Shown one piece after another: positions 1 to 12,320 of a DNA stretch of 64,000 nt (its first letter is position 1; each line of letters opens with the position of its first letter). A program made the position numbers and the translations under genes. The notes under the pieces are model-generated. The model was not told where the DNA came from. It worked only from the letters and a program-made list of their open reading frames with translations, and made no database searches. The DNA comes from Congeria kusceri (Eukaryota; Mollusca; Bivalvia; Myida; Dreissenidae), in assembly GCA_027627225.1 (NCBI GenBank), contig JAPFQT010000396.1:1-64000 (forward strand), written 5' to 3'.

Positions 1-387
1 ACCTAGTTATCTCGAAGTTGACAGGAATGCAATAGCGACTATGAGGTATCTGTAGTTCGACTTATCTGAACTCGAACGTTGTGAAAGTAGCATCGGGTTA
101 CATTTAACTGTTTGTTGATGCTTGTTTTGGCTGTCATTATTATAAAGATGATATTATTATTAAAATTACTGGTACTATTTTAGTATTTTATTTGATTATT
201 ACATTTATAAATGTAACAAATGCAATTTACATTTCAGCACAAAACATAACAAGTTAAACATACACATCAAAGCATGACAAACAACCATTTGAATCATAGC
301 ACAAATAACATAGTACACTTCACGAAAAAGTCACTTTTTATTTAGAAAGTTATGTCTTTCTGTTTGGAGAGTGTGTTGAACAGAAAG

Positions 388-1955
388 TTTTTTATCTCGC
401 CTGAGCACAAAGTGCTCATGGTATGCTTTTGTGTTCGCCCGTTGTCCGTCGTGCGTGTATGCGCGCGTGCGTCATCGACTTTTCAATCAAACAACATCTC
501 CTCTTAAACTACTTTGCAGATTTGCACCAAACTTCACAGGAATGATCATTGTTCCAATTTACGGTCCGCTGCAAATGTAGGTCACCAGAGCTAAAAATAG
601 ATTCAAAAACTGTAAACTTAAAATACCTTCTCTGAGACCACAGGGCCCAGAGGTTTCATATTTTGTATGTAACATCCTATAATTATCCGCTACAAAGATT
701 GTTCAAATGATGTCCCTGGGGTCAAAATGGGCCAAACCCCAGGAGTCACATGGTTTATAAAGACTTGAATAGCAAAATGACTTTAAGAATCTTCTCCTCT
801 GAAACCGCAAGGCCCAGAGGTATCATATTTGGTATGTAACATTGTATAGTGGTCCTCTACAAAGATTGTTCAAATGATGCCCCTGGGTTCAAAACGTGCC
901 ACGCTCCGATGGTCACATGGTTTATATAGAATATATAGCAAATGACAGGAATGATCATTGTTCCAATTTATGGTCCGCTGCAAATGTAGGTCACCAGAGC
1001 TAAAAATAGATTCAAAAACTGTAAACTTAAAATATCTTCTCTGAGACCACAGGGCCCAGTGGTTTCATATTTTGTATGTAACATCCTCAAGTGGTCCTCC
1101 ACAAACATTGTTCAAACTATGCCCCTTGGGTTAAAACTGGCCAAGCCCCGGGGTTCACATGGCTCATTTAAACTTAAATAGCAAAATGTCTTTAAAAATC
1201 TTTTATGAAACCGCAAGGCTCAGAGGTTTCATATTTGGTATGTTACATCCTATTGTAGTCTTCTACAAATATTGTTCAAATGATGCCCCTGGGGTCAAAA
1301 CTGGCCACGCCCTGGGGGTCACATTATTTATATAGACTTAAATGACTTTTAAAATCTTCTCCTCAGAAACCGCAAAGCCCAGAGGTTTCATATTTGGTAT
1401 GTAACATCATATTATAGTAGTCCTCCACAAAGTATGCCCGAATTATGCCCCTGGAGTCAAAACTGGTCACGCCCCTGGGTCACTTTTTTGTTCTTAACTT
1501 TAACAGCAAAATGTCTTAAAAATCTTCTCTGAAACCGCAAGGCCTAGAGGTTTCATATTTAATAACTAAGATCCCTATAGTGGTCCTCTACAAATATTGT
1601 TCAAATTATGCCCCTGGGGTCAAATTTAGTCACGTTCCGTGGGTCACATGTTATATATAGACTACCATAGCAAAATGACTAAAAATCTCCTCGGAAACGG
1701 CAAGGCCCACAGCTTTCCTATATTGGTACGTAACATTGTATAGCAGTCCTCTCCAAAGATTGTTTAAATTCTGCCCCTGGGGTCAAATCTGGTGGCACCC
1801 CGAGGGGTCACTTGCTTTATATAGTAGCAAAGTTACTGCAAGGTCCAGAGGTTTGTTCAAGATTGTTCATATTCGCCCCTGGGATAAAAATAAGCCACGC
1901 CTCGGGGATGCTTATTCCAATAGCTCAGGTGAGCGTCCTAGGGCCCTCTTGTTTT
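388..1955 (+). repeat. Tandem-core mobile element (pearl/Helitron-like style)
   Basis: The element opens with a T-run and a terminal hairpin, GAGCAC-AAA-GTGCTC at 403-417. It closes near GGGCCCTCTTG at 1941-1951, preceded by another imperfect GCTCAGGTGAGC palindrome. The interior is a diverged tandem array whose units share 'ccgcaaggcccagaggtttc' (near 635, 800, 1044, 1208, 1366, 1528, 1693, 1837); most spacings are 144-165 bp, with one of about 244. Bivalve pearl-type elements are known to have ~160-bp tandem cores, so that class is my inference; no Rep/helicase or other coding sequence is present. Boundaries are approximate. Confidence 0.6.
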
Positions 1956-4900
1956 AATACAGCGGTCAATGTCAACAATATGTTGATCCTATCTTCGCTA
2001 CCTAGCAGCTGCTCGAGGAATCTTCTGACTGTTCCGCCAATGCTTCCAGTGATGTCGCCATCCATTAACAAATAGTTAAATTAAAGCGCACGCAACCCAT
2101 ATCAAAGACTTTTTTAGAGAACACGGGCTAATATGTATGCAATGTGTGAAAAACCTTGAAAGGGGATCTGTCATTAGGCTATTATTGGGTTTAAGCTGTA
2201 AAACGTGTTGACACTTTGAAATAAACACGCAATAATACATGCGAAATTACAGCTAGGGACTGAAAATTCACTTTGACTTATCCGATATTTCGAGTTAAAA
2301 ACTTTGAGATAAACAGCAATATTTAATATGATATAAGAAGATGAACAATCACAAGTTTGTCTCTACTGCGACTTAACCGAAAATTGGACTGAACCGAGAT
2401 TGAGATAACAAGGTTCAACTGTATGTCAAATTATGTTAGAATCCAAGTAATTTTTCGCATTGTCATTGTTTATCGAACGATAAACAACTCTTTGTCCTTC
2501 TCATGCGTGGCTATTAAACAACCCGGATAATGCCCTTGTGGTTTAATTTCTTTGCATCACAACTCCAAATCGTTGTGTATTGGCCCATAAACAACTATAA
2601 ATCGATAATTATTTCTTAAGTCAAAAATTGAAAAAAAGTGTTTGAGTTTAAGAATTAACCATTCTTCAAAAATGCATGAAATTTAGACACCTGTGAAATT
2701 AAATGATTTTAGTATTTGATGGTTTGTTTTGGTTTCAGTCATGTCTATTCGTTTATCTATTCATAAACATTGTTGAATGAGTTAATTGTTAGTATTTAGT
2801 GAACATACAACTTCATCCAATCTACTTATAGCGAGAAATTAATAAGGTGTTCTATTTGATTGCCCATATTAATATTTTGGATATTCCAACAAGCTGTGTC
2901 AAAAGAGATACCTGATTTTGACTTTTGGTACTAAAGCGTCAGGCAATCTAAAACTGGTTCCACTTGGCATTATTCTAACATTCTACCCCTTTCTAAAAGG
3001 TTTCCTTAGAAACTTCATGTTTGGAAAATTTGTAGAAAGTGGTCTGTAGCCTTTAAATCAGTGTTTTGAAATAATAAGAACTTAAAAAAAGCTTTTGCTC
3101 TTATAAGAGTCATAGAGACTGGTCTTTGAAAATGTCTTAAAGTCTCTAAATATGAATTAAGGTTATAAGAATTTGAACTAGAATGACCAGGAATATTTAT
3201 GCCTTGTTTAAACGCCTATGTGTGTGGAGGATTGTTCATGACACAGGCCATCAGCTCACAGGATCTGGTGATGATAGCATGACCAGTATGGGGCTTATTG
3301 AAACAATCTTGAGTTTGTTACCTGGGTAGAACCAGTTCTTGTTTCCTGTGGAAAATATCCACGACATTACTGAGAATTCATTTAATACTGAAGAGTGAAT
3401 TGGATTATGCTTAGGTTTTTGGCATATGTGTAATGTCTATAATTAGATGGAGAGGCCTGGACAATGTGGATGCACAGACTGAATGTGACAGCAGTGCACA
3501 TGTGGTCGAGGGTTTGAGACTGCATGTTAGAAAGTGCTTCATGCAGCTTCTGCACATCCAGCTCCCAGCGCTGGTGAAACATTGATGACAGAACAACATT
3601 GTGAAGACTTGTTGATTATGGTATTGTATGTTAAATATTTCTGTTTGAAACCGTTCTATTAAATTGAACATTTAATAATTTTCTTGATGTCACAAGGTGA
3701 AAAAAAGATCTCATCAGGAGTCTTCATTGTAAAACAATTATGAAATGTCAATGTTGTTTTAAATCGTGCGCTTGAAGGTATTTATTTTGTGACTTGGTTG
3801 TATTGATAGCTGTGGCTTACTAAGAACCATTCAAGTTGCATGAACCAGTGCTTAGTGACTTTAAGAAAGATTACGTGTCAGAATACTGACCTAATGAATT
3901 GAGTTCCCAAGCTATAGCTGGATACCACAACCATTTCCTCACCATGACTAAGTAACTGCATAATTGGCCTGGCAATATAACGTTATAAGGTAGTGTGTTG
4001 TTAAAATTTGGTTTCTTATGGTTGTTTGTATAACTACTCACATTTATTCTACAAATAGGTATGGAACCTGCAGGCCTGCACAGCCACTAGGCAGTAAGGA
4101 GTGTAAGGAGTAACCCTAACCCGTAGGTGCCACATTTTAATTATTTCACATTTTTCTCTTAATGTTGTTGAAAACATGTAAGATTGTTAGAGTTTGCATT
4201 AGGCTATCTGCACTTTCCCATTTGTATGTAGCTTGCAAAATAGGTCTTTGCACTGAAGAGGACATAACAAAGATTGAAGCTTTCTTCAGTATTTCTAGAG
4301 TAATTGCCCTCTATTTATTTTATTCCCTCCAAACTTAATATTACAAACTTGTCATTACGTAATCGCACTTAACCTTAGGTAAACTGTCTACATGTATTTA
4401 CACACTGTTTGATATTAAATAGCTCGCATGCGTTTTATTTGTTGTTGAAGAATGCTTGTCACTTTAATATTTAGCTACACAGCAACAAAGTAGGAATGCA
4501 GTGCATGGGGTCCTTGTGCATACCATATCAGCTCACTGGGAGTCACTGACAGGCAGGGTGCTCACTGGAGACACTGAATTTCAAGTCCTACTGGTTGTTG
4601 ATCCAAGATGAGGTAAGAATTGTTCAGAAATGTCTGTAACATACTATATGGTTGACAGAATGTTGACTTAAAGTGTGTTTCTATTAACAATTAAGCATAC
4701 CTTACAAAAATAATGGTAAGCTATATGTATAGGGAACCTCTCCTGCGTTGACCATTGACTGTCAAACATTTTCTTGTATGCATAATAAAAAATGTTGACT
4801 TTTTCTGCCAGTTTTACCAAATACCATATGTTAAAGATAAATGCAATACGTCAAATAAGACTAATACACCAATTAATGATTTTTGTGTGAGTCAAAGTCG

Positions 4901-7900
4901 TCGTTTTCTAATATTTGCCTTGTAGACCATTTCTCTGCAGATCTTGACTGAACTTGCGCAGATTGTGTACCCGTATGTCCATTTTAAATTCTTACATTCA
5001 TGTCAGTTTGATAGCGGAACTTAATGCAGTTACACTGAAGTATGAGCTAGTACCTCTTGCTAAATAAGAACTCATTCAAAATCACATTTATAGACATGAA
5101 CAATCAATACTAATAGTTGCACAGTTTTGCATAAAGACAACAGGGTAGTTTTAAAGTGAAGTCTAACGCACCATCAGATGATCATATGGTTAGCTAAAAT
5201 TGGGTTCAAATTCCTTTAGGAGTCATTCTGATTGTAACCTAATGAAGCAGAATAGAACATAATTACATATTGCCATTAATGACATCTTGTAGTTCACAAA
5301 AGATAGAACACATTAATTGCACCATTTAAAATAACCACGATACCCTGTTTATGATTAGGCAGAGTTTGTAAAGAATTTTTTTTAGAATTCGGTGGAAATC
5401 ATGTGTTTAAACTGTGTATGCTGAAACGTCATAATTTTCTGAATTTCTTAATGATCAATTTACATCTTGTCAGTTATCTTTGGGTAACAGTTTTGCAAAA
5501 ATTCATGAAGAGATCTTTATTTTTATGTACTTGTATCCCATAAGCATAAAGTTTTAGTACATTCTAATTAGTTAAGTTGAATGTGATTGTAAAATATTAG
5601 TGCATATTACTTGGATCTTCTTATTCAAGGGATAGACTACTAAACAAAAACTTCAAAAGTGATCTCTCCTTCATTAATGATTTGCTGCTAGTTGGTCCGG
5701 TGAGGATTTCTATCATAAATCAGTCCTAGATAATATATGTATTCACATACAATAAAAACAATATATATTAGTGTAGCTTACATAGGTAAATTATCAAACA
5801 ATTTCATTCATTTCAAAGACACTAAGTACTGGAAACAAGAAATGTCTTTAAAAAAGATAATCAGTGTTGAAATTAATATTAAGATGTCATTTAAAAATTA
5901 CCTAAACAGACGGCCAAGATGATCTATTACGTGACTTCTTAGACCCCAGATTTTTTGGTCCCCACCAATATAAGGAGACTTATTGGACCCCAGATTTTTC
6001 GGACAGTATAAGAAAACTTCTCAGACCCAAAGTTAATTTGAGATAAATTTATTAATTTAAAAATTAAATAAAATTATCATTAATATCTATGCCGTGAATA
6101 AACCAATCATACAGCTCCATGTTTCCACCAGTGATATATGAACAACCAACATAATATAGGTTAACATCATTGTTATCTCAATTTGTCAAGCCAATTTAAC
6201 GAGTTAACAATGTAAGAAAATAATTTTTGGAATGAATTAAAATTATTATGTATCATAGAGTCTATATAGTAATTTATAGTACCGGTAATATACCATTCAT
6301 GTTAGTTATCTAATATAAATAACGATTTAAAGTCAAATAAGCATGTACCCTGTGTATCCCAATAAAAAGCAATAGTCAGGGAGCATTCAGCGATTTTTTA
6401 AATGTTAAGACTTTATTTTTGATAACGCAAACATAAAAATTCATTGGACTATGACGATTTTAAATTATATCAGTAGAAATATGATATATCAAGGGTTCCT
6501 GTGTATAATTAATATTGCAAATTGTATATTCATGGTACGCGAATAAAAATTCGACACATTCCGAATCTTCTTTCGTAACATGTTATCTATAGAAAATGTT
6601 GCATCTTTTTACAGATTAAATAACATCTACTGGAGAAGTTGATAGAAAGATGCAATTATAAATAATCGTTAATAAATCGTAACCACAATTTTAATTCAAA
6701 TTAACAGTAAGTTTACCAATATAAATTCCACATTTATTGAAATTGTTAGGTTTATGATTCTCTGAACGCTATTATTGATGCATGTACGAGTATATTAACA
6801 CAGCTATACTAGGGTTGCTAGCTACGCGCGCTATTTTTAGAATGACACTGCTGTTTCTGGAATGTGATGAACTCGCTAGAATCAATGGGCTACATGGAAC
6901 GGCAACACTGTGAATGAGATTTATGAATGGGAACATTGCACAATTGCTATTTATAGAGCATATAGCGTATATACATGTAGGCTAAACAAAATAGTTATTT
7001 CGTTACGTTAATGAATATAGCATTCTGTTTATGGCATACAGTGAGAAAATACGTTCATAATTAGCCTCAGTTCTAGAGTATATGTCAAGGAGATGTTTAT
7101 AACTTCATTTTAACCGCTTATGTAAACAATTATGTAGATTTTTTATCCCCAAAAGTATGCAACAGTTATTGGTATACGTTAAACCATTGTTTGAAGTTTG
7201 CATTCCCTAAAATTATAAAATTTGCCCAATTCTATTTGCATTCAATTTTCCCGCTGCATAATTATCGCAAGAAATGTAGGTCAAAAGTGATCTTAGCCAG
7301 CTACGCCGAAAAAACAGATAATCAAACTTGAAAATGTGTACCTAGGTTTGAGTCTGAAAACAGTAATTCTGCTGTGTGTTTCTCTCCTAGAAACATCACT
7401 AGTTTAAAGAAATTATCAGCATGCTGCATTACATTGATGTGTTTTCTGTGTATCAATTTTGCTGGTGTTGACAAGTTATAGCGTACGAAATTATATCTAT
7501 CATTGCAAAATTTAATATTTGTTCATGATTTTTCTCTGCAGTCAGAGACAGCGGCATGTGTGCTAATTCATTTCTTATTTAGAGTCTCATTCCTCAACTG
7601 GTTCTGCTGCTATTACAGCTGTGGTGTTTTCTCAGATGTTGTTTCCCTCGCTATTCAGTGTTTGGCCTCTGATTGTGTTCTTATTGCAACTGGCTCAAAC
7701 TCTTGTGTCAAGCCTGCTTTTATTGTTTGATGTATGTTTGTTTGAATGTGTATTATATTTTGGACTATATTTTGGACATGCATGCTAAATTTTAAATAAG
7801 TTTACAAAAGCTGTACGTCACATGCAGAATTAATTATCCAGGCTCCTTAGTCAATATCCTATTTAGGAATCCTAGGTGAATAGGTCAAATGAAGGTCGGT

Positions 7901-8487
7901 CAGGCTATAGTTTTAGTATGCATTGTAGCGTTTTAGAATTACTTAAAACTAATGTTAACAGATATGAAAGAATTTTTTGCATGTAAGACTAATGTTCATT
8001 GGTCAAAGTAATAGCCACATTGTGGAGTTCTTACATTAACATGGTTTATAATAATGTGGCGTGTGTTGAAGGCGAGAATAAATTATTGCGTAATCTCTTC
8101 TTAAAATTTTGACAGTAAAGTGCATCTAATCAATTCACGCCTTGAAGCAACCCTTAGTATGTTTGAGCCACGAAAATATAACTAGTGCGAAAACTGGAAC
8201 TGTTACCGTGACCAACACTTACAGCCATCAAAAAAAAAATTCAACCCTTGCTAATTCGAACCATATAACAGAAATTTATATGAATATCTAGCAATACAAT
8301 ATTGGTCCCTTAAATAACACGTGTGCCAATGAGAAATTTGTGACAAACAAGCTCAAGTTATCGTGAGTCGACTGTACTCTAATTATGTATTTCCCATTAA
8401 TCATTACATTATCGTTGAGACTGTGTCCCATCATCCAGGCTGCCATTATCCTGGTATGAAATATGTCACTATAGAGATTGTGTACCT
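1956..8487. other. AT-rich non-coding stretch, no gene recognised
   Basis: I see no conserved protein, RNA gene or intact transposon here. ORFs are short and of random composition. Small items: a hairpin at 2467-2486 (9-bp stem, 2-base loop) and a local repeat of 'accccagatttttcgg'-like sequence at 5940-6015. Bases 1956-7891 have no partner in this window; from 7892 onward the sequence matches the reverse complement of the window's right end. Confidence 0.5.
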
Positions 8488-8549
8488 GCCGGGTTAGCTC
8501 AGTCGGGAGAGCACTCGCCATGTAAGCGAGAGGTCCCGGGTTCGAGTCT
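8488..8549 (+). pseudogene. tRNA-Thr-like sequence, 3' truncated (SINE head candidate)
   Basis: The 5' acceptor strand GCCGGGT (8488-8494), D-arm GCTC/GAGC (8497-8512) and anticodon stem CTCGC/GCGAG (8514-8530) are all present, with TGT in the anticodon position (8521-8523), which would read threonine codons. Box A (TAGCTCAGTCGG, 8495-8506) and box B (GGTTCGAGTCT, 8539-8549) are good Pol III promoter matches. The T-stem 3' strand and the 3' acceptor strand are missing: the sequence runs into unrelated CTGCAATAT. The base before the anticodon is A where U33 is nearly universal. It is therefore a tRNA pseudogene or a tRNA-derived SINE head, not a working tRNA. The mirror copy is at 63343-63404. 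Confidence 0.7.
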
Positions 8550-9036
8550 GCAATATCGAATAATTTCAACATAATTTATAGAATTATTTCAGAGTTGTTT
8601 ATCCTTCCTAAACTTGCACCATAATATTTGTGTGCAACATTTTTTTATCTCCAATACTTTAAAGGGTTGTATTGACGGTGAGTTGACAATTAAATTTCAT
8701 GTACAGAGAATTAATATTGAAGCATTGTTAAATACAATAGCATTGTTTCTTTAAACAATTGGCAAACGCAAAATTATTTTATTATGCAAAAAGTAGTCAT
8801 TGATGACACTTTTGTGGGCGTGGGAAAATTAGTGGTAGTAGTAAAATAGATACGAATTAAATGTACATGATGTACCATTACGCACATGCGCGTCATTGAT
8901 AAATGTTGCATAGCATAGGAAAGTCTTGATTGAAGTAGGCCTGAATTTGAATCCTACTGGAACAGTGAATCGAAAAACAATTCTGTATTTGTATATAATT
9001 TTGTCGTAAATATATTGTTACCACTGGAAAGATATA

Positions 9037-9756
9037 CAGTGAAAAACGCGATACTGTGAAAAGACACGGGAGACAAGGATTTTTTCATAGTATTGCGTTT
9101 TTTCATAGTATCGCATCTTTATGCAATTACATGAAGTGTTATTTTGTGTATCATGTCTTAGCATTTATGAACATTAATGCACTTATGCTAATTGCATTTA
9201 ACAATAAACTTGTGTATGTGTTCGCATCATAATGAAAAATATAATAAAGTATAAAATCCGCACACAATAATCTTAATTGCAATGGCATAATATCGGCAAA
9301 CGCGAACGTTATTAGGTCTCACACTGCAACAGTTTGACTGGCTTTAATGGTAACTAAACTTGTTAACAACCTTCTTAGTCCTTGATGCGAACAAACTGGC
9401 TAGGTGTCTGACCGGACAGAGTTGTGAGATCTTCGTCCAGAAGGTGTGAAAAGTCTCCATGACGATATGATTCATAGTATCGCGTTCAGATTTCAATGCA
9501 AACATAATGATGGAAACGGAAAATGTGTTCGTAGTAACGCATCTTGGGTTCGTGAGTTCACTCCTCGGCGCAGCCACATAAGTTGTGTGGGGATTGATCA
9601 TGAAATAATTTCTGATTCAAGTAGGGCAGTTGTCAGTTACTGGCATAAGTATCATGTTTTAGTGAAACATATAAGAAAACAGACAGAACCGACAGCCTTA
9701 TTCGTAGTATCCCATCTTTTCATAGTATCGCAATTTGCAATATCGCGTTTTGGCTG
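9037..9756. mobile_element. 720-bp pogo/Tc1-like non-autonomous element
   Basis: The left end is TA-CAGTGAAAAACGCGATACTG and the right end, read in reverse, is TA-CAGCCAAAACGCGATATTG: imperfect terminal inverted repeats flanked by TA at 9035-9036 and 9757-9758. TA target sites and CAG-starting termini fit the Tc1/mariner/pogo superfamily. The subterminal motif CATAGTATCGC or close variants recurs near 9087, 9104, 9474, 9703 and 9720. The interior encodes no recognisable transposase; the 107-aa open frame at 9446-9769 runs through the terminal repeat and is judged spurious. Confidence 0.6.
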
Positions 9757-11187
9757 TATTCAAGAGTAATAGGAATATTTTATATGTGTCTATTTTTGTG
9801 CAGAATACCATCGATATGCCACTTTAAGGGTCATACCCATCATGACACCATCATCATGCATCACGTAATTGTTAATTAAATTAGTGCTGAAATAAGGCCA
9901 AGAAAATAATTAATTGTTTCGAGCAACGTTCTAAAAAGGGTTGGGTAGAGTCGGGATTGAGTTTTTGTTAAATTTTTAAACAAAAGATCCATTTTTGTCA
10001 TAAAGATTGAAAATTATCTAAGATCTGACGAATACGGATTTCACGGAAAACAATCGTCGCTAAAAACTTAGGGTCGGGGGCTTTTCGCTTGGTAGGGTCA
10101 GGTTGCCTGAAACACAGAATTTTCTTTAGGCCTAACAGGAAGAGAATTGCCCTGATTCAAGTTTCTTTTATTTTACACATGCATGGAATAATGTTTAAGC
10201 AAGGCATTGTTGAAATATACATGTACTTGGCCAAAAAATCATGATATCAAATGAATTCAAAGGTAAAGCATGGCAGACCATGAACACTATATTGTTACAA
10301 TGTTTTGCAAGAATAAAAAGGGAGGTAATCTACATAAGCTGTTAAACACAGTTGTAAGAAATACTCATTGTTTTATCAAACTGATATTTGTTCAGCAATA
10401 TTCATTTGTTGATTAGCAAATTATTTTCGCATCCTAATATTAATTTGTTGATTAGCAAATTATTTTGGCATCCTCCTTTAAAATGTTATCTGTTGTACTT
10501 TTCTGCACCAGTGGTTGGTTCACTGTAATCACACGTATTACATAATTATGAGGATTTTCTTAAAGCGTACACGATTTTATATGATGTCTCCTTGGTCAGT
10601 TCAAAGGAGGCAGAAGTCCATTTCATGTACCGACTTTAATCACCATAATGTTACTTATCACAAAATTTTTGGCAACTGGCATGGTCTTGTTGTAAGGATG
10701 GGCCGTGTTTGAATTGAATCTATGAGTTTTCGGAGCTGTAGCAAAATGAACATCTCTGATCTGGAATACATTGATCCATTGGAAGCAGCACAGCTTGCAT
10801 TGCAAATAGCAGTCTGGGTTTGATAGAGACCATTTATTTGCAGGAATTAAACATTTGTCACCCAATGAACACTCTCAGTGCTCTCTAGCATCACATGCAG
10901 AAGAACTGTTTTCAAGTACTAAATAATTCACACTTGTTTGGTCAATCTTGGGTGACTTTTACTCATATATGAGTGAAGTCATATGATACAAATTATTTCT
11001 TCATATACAAAAAATGAATATAAACAGCAGATAATTGCATGGCAGTGTAATTTTTGTAATACTTAAGATAATCAAAGTATTTTTTGTATTATGAGCATTA
11101 TGTAAAGATCAAACCATCAAAGTGCATGCCATTATAATAAACCATATTTGAACAAAATTTGGTCAATACTAATCAGTCCTATTACAG
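9757..11187. other. Non-coding, no gene recognised
   Basis: Nothing with protein or RNA character is visible. A short tandem duplication of about 39 bp sits at 10407-10475 (unit containing gttgattagcaaattatttt). The mirror interval is 60705-62135. Confidence 0.4.
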
Positions 11188-12320
11188 TATGTGACACGTG
11201 GTTGTGTTGCATGTATGTGACGCATGGTTGTGTTGCATGTATGTGACACGTGGTTGTGATACATGGTTGAAACGCGTGTATGTGGCACATGGTTATATTG
11301 CATGTATGTGACATGTGGTTGTGATAAATGGTTGTAACGCATTTATGTGACGCACGGATGTGTTGCGTGTATGTGACATGTGGTTGTGTTGCGTTTTTGT
11401 GACTCATGGTTGTGTTGCATGTATGTGACAAGTGGTTATGGTGTGTGTATGTGATTAGTGGTTATGTTGCGTGTATGTGACACGTGGTTATGGTGCGTGG
11501 ATGTGACGTGTGGTTGTGTTGCGTGGATGTGCCGCGTGGTTGTCTTGCGTATATGTGACGTGTGGTTATAGTGCGTGTATGTGACCCTTGGTTATGGTGT
11601 GTGTATGCGGCCCGTGGTTATGGTGCGTGCATGTGACGTGTGGTTATGCTACATGTATGTGACGTGTGGTTGTGTTGCGTGGATGTGGCGTGTGGTTATA
11701 TGCGTGTATGTGACGCATGGTTATGGTGCGTGGATGTGACGTGTGGTTGTGTTGCGTGTATGTGACGCATGGTTATGGTGCCTGGATGTGACGCGTGGTT
11801 ATGTTGCGTGGATGTGACGTGTGGTTGTGTTGCGTGGATGTGGCGTGTGGTTATATGCGTGTATGTGACGCGTGGTTATGGTGCGTGGATGTGACGTGTG
11901 GTTGTGTTGCATGTATGTGACGCATGGTTATGGTGCCTGGATGTGACGCGTGGTTATGTTGCGTGGATGTGACGCATGGTTGTGTTGCGAGCATGTGACG
12001 CGTTGTTGTGTTGCATGGATGTGACGCATGGTTATGGTGCGTAGATGGGACGCATGGTTATGGTGCGTGGATGTGACGAAAAATTGTGTCGCATGGATGT
12101 TACACGTGGTTGTGTTGCGTGGATGTAACGCGTGGTTGTGTTGCTTTGATGTGACGCGTGGTTGTGTTGCACAGATGTGATGCGTGGTTGTGTTGCACTG
12201 ATGTTACGCGTGGTTGTGTTGCATGGATGTGACGCGTGGTTGTGTTGCACGGATGTGACGCGTGGTCGTGTTGTACGGCTGTGACACGTGGTTGTGTTGC
12301 ATGGTTCTGATGCATGGTTG
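11188..12320. repeat. 26-bp minisatellite, about 43 copies
   Basis: The array is built of diverged 26-bp units of the form tgtgacgcgtggttgtgttg + cgtgga. It gives long open frames on the minus strand (repeats of THN/TQPRVTS) that are by-products of a repeat length equal to two bases more than eight codons. The first ~290 bp (about 11192-11481) recur inverted at about 14911-15201. The mirror array is at 59572-60704. Confidence 0.9.

Noticed and set aside
4500..4616. Possible non-coding exon ending in a donor-like ATGAG/GTAAGA
   Set aside because: No coding sense or partner exon could be supported.
7503..7730. 75-aa frame preceded by a good splice-acceptor-like tract (ttttctctgcag)
   Set aside because: No domain, no matching donor or neighbouring exon found; such tracts are common in AT-rich introns.
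11188..12320. CRISPR-like array
   Set aside because: The 26-bp units are contiguous, with no unique spacers, and the genome is eukaryotic.
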